Below, one piece after another: positions 33,341-42,031 of a DNA stretch of 43,469 bases. The stretch is taken from NCBI GenBank assembly GCA_030039035.1, contig JASHQQ010000087.1:1-43469 (forward strand), in the 5' to 3' direction. Below the pieces are notes generated by a model. The model saw only the letters and a program-made list of their open reading frames with translations. It did not search any database and was not told where the DNA came from. Origin of the DNA: Acidobacteriaceae bacterium (lineage in GTDB: Bacteria; Acidobacteriota; Terriglobia; Terriglobales; Acidobacteriaceae). Within the stretch, counting starts at the first letter, position 1, and each line of letters opens with the position of its first letter. A program made the translations under genes and the position numbers.

Positions 33341-34606
33341 CTAGCGTGTCTCTTCGAGCCGGGCCGCCCGCGTCATCAGATAATTCTGCTCCGGAATGCT
33401 GGTGGTTCGCGCCGCGGCCGCCCGATAGTGGCGCACGGCATTCCCGAAATCTCCGAGCATCTCGAACAAGTGCCCGCGCACTGCATCCAGCCGGTAATGG
33501 CCGGCCAGGCGTTCGTCGCTGTCCAGCGCCCTGAGACGTTCCAACCCTTGCGCCGGACCGTGCACCATGGCGACGGCGATGGCGTGGTTCAGCGTGACCA
33601 TGGGGCTGGGCGCCACGCGCTGCAGCAGTTCGTAGAGCGCGAGAATCTGCGGCCAATCGGTATCTTCGGCCCGCGCGGCCTCGTCGTGGACGGCGGCGAC
33701 CGCCGCCTGGAGCTGGTAGAGTCCCACGGCTCCTTTCGACAGGGCGAGCGCCAGCAGCTCCGAGCCTTCGGCGATCCCGGCCCGGTCCCACAAACTCCGG
33801 TCCTGCTTGTCGAGCGGGATCAGCTCTCCGTCCATCCCGGTCCGGGCCGCGCGACGCGCGTCGGTCAGCAGCATCAGCGCCAGCAGGCCCGCGATCTCCG
33901 CATCCTCGGGTTGCAGGGCCTTGGCGCTGCGCGTCAGCCGGATCGCCTCGCGAGCCAGATCGAGCCTCTGCAACTGCGCGCCGACGCTGCTCGCATATCC
34001 CTCGCTGAAGATCAGGTAGAGCACATGCAGCACCGCGGGCAGCCGCTCGCGGCGCTCCCGCGGAGCGGGCATGCGAAACGGAACCTGCGATGCCCTGATG
34101 CTCTGCTTTGCGCGGCTGATCCGCTGCGCCATCGTCGCCTCGGGAACCAGGAAGGCGTTGGCAATTTCCGCCGTCGTCAGCCCACCGACTGCGCGCAGCG
34201 TGAGCGCGATGGCCGAGGAGGTGCTCAGCGCGGGATGACAGCACATGAAGAGGAGAACGAGCGTGTCTTCCGGATCCATTTCGGTCTCCGTCTCCGCCGG
34301 CCCGATCGCCGGCTCCTCCCCGGCCGTCATCGCGTTTTCGCGCTGACGGCGCGCCATCTCGCTGCGAATTGTGTCCGTCATCCGTCTCGATGCCACGCGA
34401 ATGAGCCAGCCGCGAGGATTTTCGGGAACGCCCTCTCGCGGCCACTGCCTGAAGGCGGCCAGCAGCGCTTCCTGCACGGCGTCCTCGGCGGCGGAGAAGT
34501 CGCGAAAGCGCCGCGCGACGGCTCCGAGCACCTGCGGCGCCAGCTCGCGCAGCAGGTGCTCCGGCGCTTCGTCCCACGGCCTTGCTGTCGCAGGGTCGTC
34601 CGTCAC
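33341..34606 (-). CDS. ECF42-type RNA polymerase sigma factor (TPR-like C-terminus)
   Basis: 421 residues from a GTG at 34606 that overlaps the stop of the upstream gene by three bases (GTGA), with GGAG six bases before it. Region 2 is LAPQVLGAVARRFRDFSAAE plus DAVQEALLAAFRQWP and NPRGWLIRVASRRMTD; region 4 is LALTLRAVGGLTTAEIANAF plus PEATMAQRISRAKQSI. The long C-terminus contains a conserved VLHVLYLIFSEGYASS block and TPR-like helices (LALYELLQRVAPSPMVTLNH). This layout and its neighbours are those of the ECF42 group, which occurs with DGPF/YCII-domain genes. No anti-sigma factor lies beside it; the C-terminal extension is thought to regulate activity in this group. Confidence 0.93.
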   Translation of the reverse strand: MTDDPATARPWDEAPEHLLRELAPQVLGAVARRFRDFSAAEDAVQEALLAAFRQWPREGVPENPRGWLIRVASRRMTDTIRSEMARRQRENAMTAGEEPAIGPAETETEMDPEDTLVLLFMCCHPALSTSSAIALTLRAVGGLTTAEIANAFLVPEATMAQRISRAKQSIRASQVPFRMPAPRERRERLPAVLHVLYLIFSEGYASSVGAQLQRLDLAREAIRLTRSAKALQPEDAEIAGLLALMLLTDARRAARTGMDGELIPLDKQDRSLWDRAGIAEGSELLALALSKGAVGLYQLQAAVAAVHDEAARAEDTDWPQILALYELLQRVAPSPMVTLNHAIAVAMVHGPAQGLERLRALDSDERLAGHYRLDAVRGHLFEMLGDFGNAVRHYRAAAARTTSIPEQNYLMTRAARLEETR

Positions 34607-34995
34607 AGCATCTCCGGCGGCGGCGCGGTCATCACCGGGCGCACCTCAATCGGCATGTTGAGCGGCGTTCCTCCCGGCCCGGGCGCCGCCGAGATTCGAG
34701 CCGCGATGGCATAAGCCCGCCCCGGAGAATCGACATCGACGATCCAGAATCCGGCGAGGAACTCCTTCGACTCCGGAAAGATTCCATCGGTGACCGGAGC
34801 GCCGTCCCTGCCGGCTCGCACCAGCCGCGCCTGATCCGGGAACGAAAGTCCCTCCGCCGAGACCAGCTCGCCGGACTCGCGCAGGTCGCGGTTCAAGCCG
34901 ATCATGAATGCGATGTGTGCCTGCAGATCGGCTCTGGGCCACGAAGGAACTCCCGCTCCGGCCCGCATGGTGTTCATCATCAGAATGTATTTCAT
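34603..34995 (-). CDS. DGPF/YCII-related domain protein, copy 1
   Basis: 130 residues from the ATG at 34995, with GGAGGAGGAGAAAG directly upstream. The family pattern is MKYILMMNTM at the start, LRESGELVSAEGLSFPDQAR in the middle and APVTDGIFPESKEFLAGFWI later. The signature DGPF is DGIF here. The family is a dimeric ferredoxin-like fold of unclear activity; many occur with ECF42 factors. It overlaps the sigma gene by GTGA, so the two are probably translationally coupled. It resembles copy 2 over the whole length, so the pair likely arose by duplication. Confidence 0.92.
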   Translation of the reverse strand: MKYILMMNTMRAGAGVPSWPRADLQAHIAFMIGLNRDLRESGELVSAEGLSFPDQARLVRAGRDGAPVTDGIFPESKEFLAGFWIVDVDSPGRAYAIAARISAAPGPGGTPLNMPIEVRPVMTAPPPEML

Positions 34996-35046
34996 CTTTC
35001 TCCTCCTCCGATCCTGTCGAGAGGCGCCAGAAGGCAGCCTGAATCC

Positions 35047-35072
35047 GGATCCGGCCCGGGCGCCCCGGATCC
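35047..35072 (-). other. Stem-loop between the two DGPF genes
   Basis: GGATCCGG (35047-35054) and CCGGATCC (35065-35072) form a perfect 8-bp stem with a GC-rich 10-base loop in the 134-bp gap 34996-35129. It may stop or process part of the operon transcript; no T tract is present. Confidence 0.4.
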
Positions 35073-35129
35073 CGATTCCGCGACCTGGGAAACCATCATG
35101 CCGATGCTGCGAATTCGTGAGTCGAAGAA

Positions 35130-35525
35130 CTATCCCCGGGTGACGGTCCTGGGTTCCACGAACCGCCGCACTTCGATGGGCATGTTGGTCGGAACGCTTC
35201 CCGGTCCGGGTGCGGCCGAGATCCGGCCCGCGATGGCGCAGGCGCGCTCAGGCGTGGCCACATCGACAATCCAGTAGCCCAGCAGAAACTCCTTCGCTTC
35301 GGGGAAGACGCCGTCGGTAACCGGCAGCCCGTTCTTCTCGCCGCGCACGACTTTGGCTTCCCCCGGTTCGGCCAGCGGCTGCGTGGCGACGAACTCGCCC
35401 GTTTCCGCCAGCTCCTTCACAATGGCGCCCAGGGTTTCCATATGCATGTCCCGGTCGCTCTGCGTCCAGGATTGATATCCGGCGACACCGGCTTGCGTGC
35501 CCGACATCATCAGAATGTATTTCAT
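35130..35525 (-). CDS. DGPF/YCII-related domain protein, copy 2
   Basis: 131 residues from the ATG at 35525 (AAGGAGAAG upstream). It begins MKYILMMSGTQAGVAGYQSW and has LAETGEFVATQPLAEPGEAK, LPVTDGVFPEAKEFLLGYWI and the end block AIAGRISAAPGPGSVPTNMP. It shares most of these blocks with copy 1, and here DGPF is DGVF. Like copy 1 it is a small cytoplasmic protein of unknown activity. It is second in the row VOC, copy 2, copy 1, sigma factor on the minus strand; the gap to the VOC stop is 127 bp and contains a piece of a dispersed repeat. Confidence 0.92.
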   Translation of the reverse strand: MKYILMMSGTQAGVAGYQSWTQSDRDMHMETLGAIVKELAETGEFVATQPLAEPGEAKVVRGEKNGLPVTDGVFPEAKEFLLGYWIVDVATPERACAIAGRISAAPGPGSVPTNMPIEVRRFVEPRTVTRG

Positions 35526-35606
35526 GGCGACTTCTCCTTTGCCGATCTTGCCGTGAGTGAAATCCGCTCAGTTGGCGTCCTGAAACCGAAGTTCGCAACT
35601 TCAACG

Positions 35607-35620
35607 CCGCTGTCATCCTG
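35607..35620 (-). repeat. Partial dispersed repeat, copy C
   Basis: The minus strand reads CAGGATGACAGCGG, the same 3' part as copy A (15537-15551 region). The 5' arm is degraded. It lies in the gap 35526-35652. Confidence 0.4.
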
Positions 35621-35652
35621 CACAGCGTGTGGCGAATATCCAAGGCCAGGCG

Positions 35653-36066
35653 CTAACGCCCTTGATTGCAGTGAAACATCCATCGCACGCCGAATCTGTC
35701 GTTCAGCGCGCCATACATGCCGAAGAACATCTCCTTCAGCGGATCGGTCACGTCTCCTCCGTCCGAAAGGCGCGCAAACAGCCCGGTGGTCTCCTGAGGC
35801 GTTCCGCCGCTCAAATAAAGACAGACGGTGTTGCCGGGGACTCGCGGCCGGTCGAGCCGCAGCCAATCCGACGCCGAGAGATCGACGCTCCCGCTTTTCA
35901 GCCGGGCGTTGAGGGTCTTCTCGTGCTGAGACGACGGCATCGAGTCTTTCACCGGAGAGTCCTTCACCGCGATCCGCGTCAGCTCTCCACCGAAGCAGGA
36001 CTGGTAGAATTCCATGGCTTGTTTGCAGTTTCCGTCGAACAAAAGATAAGGGGTCAGGGTCGTCAT
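35653..36066 (-). CDS. VOC-fold (glyoxalase/PhnB-like) protein
   Basis: 138 residues from the ATG at 36066, which has GGGAGGAAA upstream. It is a PhnB-like VOC protein: MTTLTPYLLFDGNCKQAMEF and YQSCFGGELTRIAV, the paired strand-helix units, a conserved GNTVCLYLSGGTPQETTGLF block and MFFGMYGALNDRFGVRWMFH at the end. In this subfamily a metal is not always bound; the substrate is unknown. It heads the row that continues with two DGPF proteins and the ECF42 sigma factor, so it belongs to that set. A CCGG-CTCTC/GAGAG-CCGG hairpin lies in the leader at 36117-36139. Confidence 0.92.
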   Translation of the reverse strand: MTTLTPYLLFDGNCKQAMEFYQSCFGGELTRIAVKDSPVKDSMPSSQHEKTLNARLKSGSVDLSASDWLRLDRPRVPGNTVCLYLSGGTPQETTGLFARLSDGGDVTDPLKEMFFGMYGALNDRFGVRWMFHCNQGR

Positions 36067-36330
36067 TGCATTTCCTCCCGGCTTTCTCCTCGCGCCCAGC
36101 GTCGGGGTCCCCGATCCCGGCCTCTCATTCGAGAGCCGGTCTCCGAGGCCTCCGTTTCGCGCTTTCATCCCGTAGTCGGAGCCGCAATCGCATTCTCGAC
36201 ATGGCTTGCGAAGATTATTTTCGCCGGCAAACTTCCGGCTTCGTGTCGAATTTGCGTTCACGGCACGGGCCTGCGCGCGGAAGTTGGCCGAGGACGACCG
36301 ACGGGATGGTGGTGGATGTCAGCGAGGACC

Positions 36331-36580
36331 GGCTTCAGGTCTGTTCCGTCCAGGAGCGCTTCATGCGCCGTCCGACTCCGAACCATTGTCAGGTGGATTT
36401 GAACGCGCGCTGCCGGCAAGATGCGCGCCCTCGGCGGCGATTGCTACGACCTCGCCTGCCGGGAGGATGGCCGGATATCAATGCTTGTGGGCGATGCTTC
36501 GGGAAAGGGAGTTGCTGCCCCCCTCTCATGATGGCCAATGGGTCCTGCGAATGATCCGAGGGTCCCTGGCGCGCCGGCAG
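36331..36580 (+). pseudogene. Remnant of a SpoIIE/PP2C-type phosphatase (RsbU-like)
   Basis: Pieces of the catalytic domain appear in order but in changing frames. Near 36340-36375 one frame gives SVQERFMRRP, matching the VQ-x-R-(F/L) start of the RsbU phosphatase domain. From about 36424 the next frame gives LGGDCYDLACREDGRISMLV then GDASGKGVAAPL (the GGD-x-YD and GD-x-SGKG metal motifs). At 36528 a third shift gives MMANG, and the frame near 36545 continues RMIRGSLARR. At least three frame changes and a stop mean it is dead. It ends about where the convergent kinase gene ends. The gap from 36067 to 36330 shows only the hairpin noted for the VOC leader. Confidence 0.6.
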
Positions 36581-36582
36581 GC

Positions 36583-39500
36583 TCAGCGCACGGCCTGGCG
36601 CGGACCGTCGAAGGGCAGTACGAAACGGAATACGGTGCCTTTTCCCTGGGCGCTCGAAAAGCGGATCGATCCCTGGTGCTTTTCGATGATGTTCCTGACT
36701 ACCCAGAGGCCGAGACCCGTGCCGAATTCCATTTTCGTGGTGAAGAACGGCTCGAAGATTCTGGCCCGGTTCGGCTTGTCGATTCCCCGGCCGGTGTCCG
36801 CGATGGTCACGGCGATGCCGATCGTTTCTTTCTCCCGCCGGATCCTCGCGGTGCGGATCCGGAGCCTCAATCGTCCTTGCGAAGACATCGAATCGATGGC
36901 GTTGGCAACCAGATTTGCCAGCACCTGCTGAATCTCACCGGCATTGCAGATCACCGATGACCCCGGCGCGTACTCCCTTTGCACATGAAGGGCGAGGGAT
37001 CGGATCCGGGATTCGTTCAGGTAAAGAACCCGATCCAGAATCTCCTCGATCGAAACCTGTGAAGGAGCGCTCGACTGGCGGTAGAACTTCAGGCTCATCG
37101 ACGCGATGTGGGTCAGCCGTCGCAGTTCGCGATCGGCCATGCCGAGCATCTCCTTCGATTGAGCTGGCAGTTCGGGATCGTGCGCGCATAAATAGAGCAG
37201 GTTCGTCACCGCCTCCAGCGGGTTGTTCAGCTCATGCGCAATGCTGGCCGCCAGTCTCCCGGCGGTCGCCAGTTGTTCGGCGCGGCGCAATGCATCCTCA
37301 GCCAGGCGGCTGTCGGTCACGTCGCGCACGTAGGCGATGATTCCGCCTTCGGGCGACGGATAAACCCGATGCCAGAACCAGCGGTCCCAGGGTGCATAGT
37401 GGAAATGGAATTCGACCGGCTGGCGTGTATCCATCGTGAGCCGGTACTGTCTTTCCCATTCGGTTCCCACGATGCCCGGAAAAATATCCCACAGGCACTG
37501 CCCGATTTTCGATTCCCGCGTTCCCCGCGACAGCCGCTCGGCGGCGAGGTTCATGTAGGTGATTCGCCACGCGGGATCGAGGGTCCAGAATCCATCGGTG
37601 ATGAATTCAACCGCTTCGGCAACCTGCTTGCGAACTCCCTGGATCGCTTGCTGAAGTTCGGACTCCCGCCGGGCGGCGTCCCGCCGCAAACGCGCCATCC
37701 GGACGTGGGATTCCACCCTGGCCACCAGCTCGCGCGCGGTGAACGGCTTGACCAGATAATCGTCGGCTCCCGCCAGCAGCCCCTCGACGCGCGATTCCTC
37801 GCCGGCGCGCGCGGAAAGCATGATCACCGGAACGGTGCTTGTTTCCGGATTCGTCCTCAGTTTTTCCAGCAATTCGAACCCGTCCATTTCGGGCATCATG
37901 ACATCGGTGAGCACAAGATCCGGCGCCTGCTCGCCGATCACGTTCAGAGCCTCCCGGCCGTTGGACGCGGTGATGACTTTGAACCGCGCCTGGAGCAGTC
38001 GCTTTACATAGGTCCTCATGTCCCGGTTATCGTCGACAAGCAGCACCGTCGATCCCGGAAGGTTCGCGGGACCGGAGACCGGCATCCCGCCGTTGACCCC
38101 GGATTCCGGGAGGCCGGGGGAGATCGATCGCAATTCGTCAGGAAGCCATCCCAGCGCCTCGGCGATGTATTCGACGGCTGCGCCGCCTGCCGATTCCATC
38201 GGGTCCGATTCGGGCATCGCATCCGGCGAAAGGTGGAACATCCCCAGTGGCAGGGAGACGGTGAAGGTGCTGCCCGCGCCCATCTCGCTGGCCACGGAAA
38301 TCGTCCCCTGATGCAGGGCCACGAGCTCGTGGACAAGCGCAAGACCGATTCCGCTTCCCTCGTTGGTTCGCTTTCTAGCTCCCTCCACTCTCCTGAAGCG
38401 CTCGAAGATGTGCGGTATCTGCTCCGGCGGGATTCCGGTTCCGGTGTCGGACACGGTCAGCACGGCGCGCCCGTCCTGCTCCCGAAGACGAACCGCGATC
38501 TGGCCGTCAAACGTCGATTTGAGGGCGTTGGAGAGCAGATTCAGCATGATTCGCTCCCACATATCGCGATCGACGAATGCGGGCTGCGAGAGTGTGGCGC
38601 ATTCCACCGTGAGGGCGATGCCCACGCGCTCGGTGGCCGCGCGGAACACGCTCACCAGATCGGCGGTGATCGCCGGCAGATCGACGCGCTCGAACCGCGC
38701 CTTCAGGCGTCCGGCCTCGATTCTGGAGAAGTCGAGGAGCGTATTCACCAGCTTGAGCATGCGAAGGGAATTGCGATGCGCAAGCTCCAGACGCTCTCTC
38801 TCGTCGCTCCCGATCGCGGAGGATTGCGCGAGGAGGTCTTCGATGGGCCCGGAGATGAGCGTAAGAGGCGTCCGCAGCTCATGGCTGATGTTGCTGAAGA
38901 AAGTGGTCTTCGCCCGATCGAGCTCCGCCAGCGCCTCGTTGCGCCGTCTCTCCATCTCGTAGGCGCGGGCGTTGGCAATCGACGTCGCCATCTGCCCGGA
39001 AGCCAACTCGAGAAACCCGCGGTAATCGTTGTCGAACTGGAGGCGCGAGCTGATTCCGACCACCAGAAATCCCGCAAGCTGCCGCGGGATTTGCGACTGG
39101 ATCGGAACCACAGCCGCCGAAGCCGGCGGATCGGACCAGGGCCCCGAAGGCGCCCGCCCGAACCTTTCCGCGAGGTCGTCGACAACCACGATCTCGTCGC
39201 GGGCCAGGGCATCCTGAAACGGCCATTTCGCCGAAGCATCCTGCAGGTCGACATTTTCCGGACAGAGCGCGGAACAGTTTCCGGTCTCGGCGCGGCCGGC
39301 AAGGGAAGCCATACCCTGTTTCTCATCGAGCAGGTAGACCAGCACAAATGGCGCGTCCTTGCGATAGGAGGCGAGGGTGATGGCGGCTTCGGCACAGGCT
39401 TCCTCGGCGGATTTGGCCTCGGCGGCACGCGAGGCAAGGTCGCGCAGGGCGAGAATGCGCCGGTCTCCCACAATCTTGGCGCTGATTTCGTTCACAATCG

Positions 39501-39990
39501 CGATGACGCCGCCGATTCCGCCGGGCACGGACGGATCGGGCACCGGACTGTACGAGATCGTGAAATGCGCTTCCTCCTTGTAGGCGTAACGGCTCAGCTC
39601 CACCGGAATATCGTCGATCCACGTCGGCGGCCCGCCCCGGAACGGAACCTCGGCAAGCGGGCCCAGAACGTGGAACACCTCGGACCAGCACTGGCGAAAG
39701 GGCTTTCCCAATGCCCGGTGCGGATGTTTTTCGCCGAGTACCGGAATGTAGGCGTCGTTATAGAGCTGAATGAAATCCGGACCCCACCAGAGCAGCATCG
39801 GAAAGCTGTTGCTCAGCAGCATCCGGCTCATGGTGCGGAGAGTCGGAGACCACGTCTCAGGCGAACCGAGGGCCGATGAAGCCCAATCGAACGAGCGCAT
39901 GATCGCCCGCATCTCGCCGTCGCCGGCGAAAAGATCTTCTGAGACGATGTCGGAGGAGACGGTGGACACTGGGGAGGATTCCTTCACCAT
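36583..39990 (-). CDS. Double sensor histidine kinase with receiver and PAS domains
   Basis: 1135 residues, cytoplasmic. Domain order: PAS-like (about 40-170, LLWWGPDFIQLYNDAYIPVL), GAF (about 185-345), first kinase core with His370 (SNISHELRTPLTLI) and an ATPase with NLLSNALK and DTGTGIP, receiver with Asp696 (LVLTDVMMPEMDGF) and Lys (LVKPF), second PAS (about 780-890, WRITYMNLAAERLSRG), second kinase core with His919 (ASIAHELNNPLEAV) and an ATPase with NLVANAIDSM, DTGRGI and FFTTKMEFGTGLGL. Two full kinases on one chain with a receiver between them is uncommon; the first may phosphorylate the receiver, which could gate the second. No output domain is attached and no second regulator is nearby. 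The upstream Shine-Dalgarno is weak. Confidence 0.95.
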   Translation of the reverse strand: MVKESSPVSTVSSDIVSEDLFAGDGEMRAIMRSFDWASSALGSPETWSPTLRTMSRMLLSNSFPMLLWWGPDFIQLYNDAYIPVLGEKHPHRALGKPFRQCWSEVFHVLGPLAEVPFRGGPPTWIDDIPVELSRYAYKEEAHFTISYSPVPDPSVPGGIGGVIAIVNEISAKIVGDRRILALRDLASRAAEAKSAEEACAEAAITLASYRKDAPFVLVYLLDEKQGMASLAGRAETGNCSALCPENVDLQDASAKWPFQDALARDEIVVVDDLAERFGRAPSGPWSDPPASAAVVPIQSQIPRQLAGFLVVGISSRLQFDNDYRGFLELASGQMATSIANARAYEMERRRNEALAELDRAKTTFFSNISHELRTPLTLISGPIEDLLAQSSAIGSDERERLELAHRNSLRMLKLVNTLLDFSRIEAGRLKARFERVDLPAITADLVSVFRAATERVGIALTVECATLSQPAFVDRDMWERIMLNLLSNALKSTFDGQIAVRLREQDGRAVLTVSDTGTGIPPEQIPHIFERFRRVEGARKRTNEGSGIGLALVHELVALHQGTISVASEMGAGSTFTVSLPLGMFHLSPDAMPESDPMESAGGAAVEYIAEALGWLPDELRSISPGLPESGVNGGMPVSGPANLPGSTVLLVDDNRDMRTYVKRLLQARFKVITASNGREALNVIGEQAPDLVLTDVMMPEMDGFELLEKLRTNPETSTVPVIMLSARAGEESRVEGLLAGADDYLVKPFTARELVARVESHVRMARLRRDAARRESELQQAIQGVRKQVAEAVEFITDGFWTLDPAWRITYMNLAAERLSRGTRESKIGQCLWDIFPGIVGTEWERQYRLTMDTRQPVEFHFHYAPWDRWFWHRVYPSPEGGIIAYVRDVTDSRLAEDALRRAEQLATAGRLAASIAHELNNPLEAVTNLLYLCAHDPELPAQSKEMLGMADRELRRLTHIASMSLKFYRQSSAPSQVSIEEILDRVLYLNESRIRSLALHVQREYAPGSSVICNAGEIQQVLANLVANAIDSMSSQGRLRLRIRTARIRREKETIGIAVTIADTGRGIDKPNRARIFEPFFTTKMEFGTGLGLWVVRNIIEKHQGSIRFSSAQGKGTVFRFVLPFDGPRQAVR

Positions 39991-40110
39991 GAACGGTTGA
40001 AACAGGGCCCTTCTGAAAATTGGCGAAAGGCGACTTGGGCTTGGATGCGGAAAAGCCGGGAGCCGTTGTTCCCATGGATCCTGAAGGCTGTAACCGTTTT
40101 GCCGCGCAGG

Positions 40111-41094
40111 TCACCCCAGCAGCGAGTCGACAAACCCGGCCGGCGAGAACTCGAGAAGATCTTCCATCTTCTCGCCTACGCCGGCGAAGCGCACCGGCAG
40201 ATTCAGCTCGCGGGCGATGGCGACGGCGATGCCGCCCTTGGCGGTGCCGTCGAGCTTGGTGAGCACGATGCCGGTGACGCCGGCCGATGCTGTGAACAGC
40301 CGCGCCTGCTGCAAGCCGTTCTGACCCGTGGTCGCGTCCATCACCAGCAGCACCTCGTGCGGCGCATCGGGAATGAGCCGCGCGGCGGTGCGGCGCATCT
40401 TGTCGAGCTCGTCCATCAGGCCGGTTTTGGTGTGCAGGCGGCCGGCGGTGTCCACATAGAGATCGTGAATGCCGCGCGCCCTGGCCGCGCCGATGGCGTC
40501 GAAGAGCACCGCGGCCGGGTCGCCGCCCTGACGGGTCCTGATCATCTCCACGCCCGAGCGCGAGGCCCACACTTCGAGCTGCTCGATCGCCGCGGCGCGA
40601 AATGTATCCGCGGCACACAAGAGCACGGAGCGCCCTTGCCCGCGGCTCCACGCAGCCAGCTTGCCGCTGGTCGTGGTCTTGCCGGTGCCGTTCACGCCGA
40701 CAAGAAACGTCACCCTGGGCGGAGTTGCCGGCGTTGCCACAGGCCGCTGCGGAGCCTCGAGAATCGCCCGCAACTGCTCCCTGAGCAGCGAGCGCAGCTC
40801 TTCTCCGCCGGCAATATCCTGGCGGCGCGCGCGCTCGCGCAGCGCATCGAGAATTGCGGTGGTCGTGGGCACGCCGAGGTCGCTCGCCAGGAGCGCGTTC
40901 TCAAGCTCTTCGAGGGCCTGCTCGTCCACCGTGCGCGTCATCGCGACGATGCCTTCGATCCGCGTCGAGAACGACTCGCGCGTGCGCGAAACCGCCTGCT
41001 TCATGCGCTCGAACAAGCCGCGCTTCTCGCCTTCGGCCTCAGCCTGCGCCAGCGCCTTGTCGCGCTCTTCGTCGAATAGCTTGATCAGTTCCAC
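40111..41094 (-). CDS. ftsY: Signal recognition particle receptor FtsY
   Basis: 327 residues from a GTG at 41094 (AAAGAG upstream). FtsY receives ribosome-SRP complexes at the membrane and is a GTPase with Ffh. The N domain occupies roughly residues 30-125 ([33 protein letters not shown]). The G domain has [15 protein letters not shown] (G1), [13 protein letters not shown] (G2), [10 protein letters not shown] (G3), [11 protein letters not shown] (G4) and GVGEKMEDL (G5). The N-terminal acidic A domain is very short (about 25 residues, [17 protein letters not shown]), as in many non-enteric species. No ffh lies in the window, but the SRP RNA does. Confidence 0.97.
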   Translation of the reverse strand: MELIKLFDEERDKALAQAEAEGEKRGLFERMKQAVSRTRESFSTRIEGIVAMTRTVDEQALEELENALLASDLGVPTTTAILDALRERARRQDIAGGEELRSLLREQLRAILEAPQRPVATPATPPRVTFLVGVNGTGKTTTSGKLAAWSRGQGRSVLLCAADTFRAAAIEQLEVWASRSGVEMIRTRQGGDPAAVLFDAIGAARARGIHDLYVDTAGRLHTKTGLMDELDKMRRTAARLIPDAPHEVLLVMDATTGQNGLQQARLFTASAGVTGIVLTKLDGTAKGGIAVAIARELNLPVRFAGVGEKMEDLLEFSPAGFVDSLLG

Positions 41095-41251
41095 GCTCTT
41101 TCAGTCTAGAGCAGGCGGTGCGATACGGCCGGTCCGGCCGGTGAGGCGATGACTTCGACTCCTAGCGAGCAAGACACGAGCGGATGAAAGAAATGGGGGA
41201 CATGGGCCGGGGCGGTGAGTATACTGCCGGGATACCCAACGCACTTCCCTG

Positions 41252-41801
41252 AGGAATCTCTGAATCAAGCGGCAACTTCGAGAAGGACGTTGCCTGGCCA
41301 GCAGCTTCCCATGTCGCGCATCTGGGCGGGCTGCAGTTTGCGCACAGCTTTTCCGACCCGGCGAGCATGGAATCGGAAGGCTGCCCGACCGGGGACCCGA
41401 AGGATCCCCCTTGCAATACGCTTACGCCGGACCAGGCGCTCGAGTATGTGCTCGAGGACAGCTATTTCGTGGGCACCGCGGTGGCGCCGGATTTCGACGC
41501 ATCCATCAGCGTGGTTCAGAACAACTTCCACTACATCGAGGCGCCGCTGAACTTTCTGCAGGTCTACGACGAGGACCTTCTTTATTCCGAAGGGTTGGGA
41601 AACTGCAAGATGAGGTACATCACGGGCAGTCCCGCGGCCAAAGGCGGACCCCTGGTGCCCGACTTGGCCTCCTGCATTGCGCTGCCAAACGAAACCGGCT
41701 ACGACATCACGCTGCGGTCACAGGCCGAGCTGGACGTGGCCGGCATGGCGCTCAATCTCATCGCCGAGCCTTACGAGCAGTATCCGCCGCCGCCGTACTG
41801 A
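41252..41801 (+). pseudogene. 5'-truncated remnant of a protein gene
   Basis: The frame is open from 41252 (after a TGA at 41249) and has coding character from its very start: [19 protein letters not shown], then [19 protein letters not shown], a Cys-containing [16 protein letters not shown] and a terminal [20 protein letters not shown]. Its only ATG is at 41367, well inside the conserved-looking region, and no GTG or TTG start precedes it with a ribosome-binding site. So either the 5' part was lost or a frameshift lies upstream; a product of 144 residues from 41367 is also possible. A GGGACA and TATACT pair (41198-41226) sits ahead like a leftover promoter. I do not recognise the family. Confidence 0.5.
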
Positions 41802-42031
41802 GCCTTGCACCGGCTCGCGTGGCGGTGACTCCCCCAAATGCCACTTTCGCGGCTCGTCCGTCGATTCGATCCGGATCGGCTCCGGAACCGTCTCGATTCG
41901 ATTGCAAAAATCGTAACTTAAATCATTTCAATGACTTTTGGGTCAAAAGCTCTTGTCCCAGACCGCGGTTTCGGGCAAGAATCCTAAGCGGATACTGGCG
42001 GTTCGCCGAATCCTCATTGGAGAGGAACTTC

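Noticed and set aside
36206-36931. Open frame on the plus strand through the kinase 3' end
   Set aside because: It lies mostly opposite the kinase gene and only catches pieces of the phosphatase remnant.
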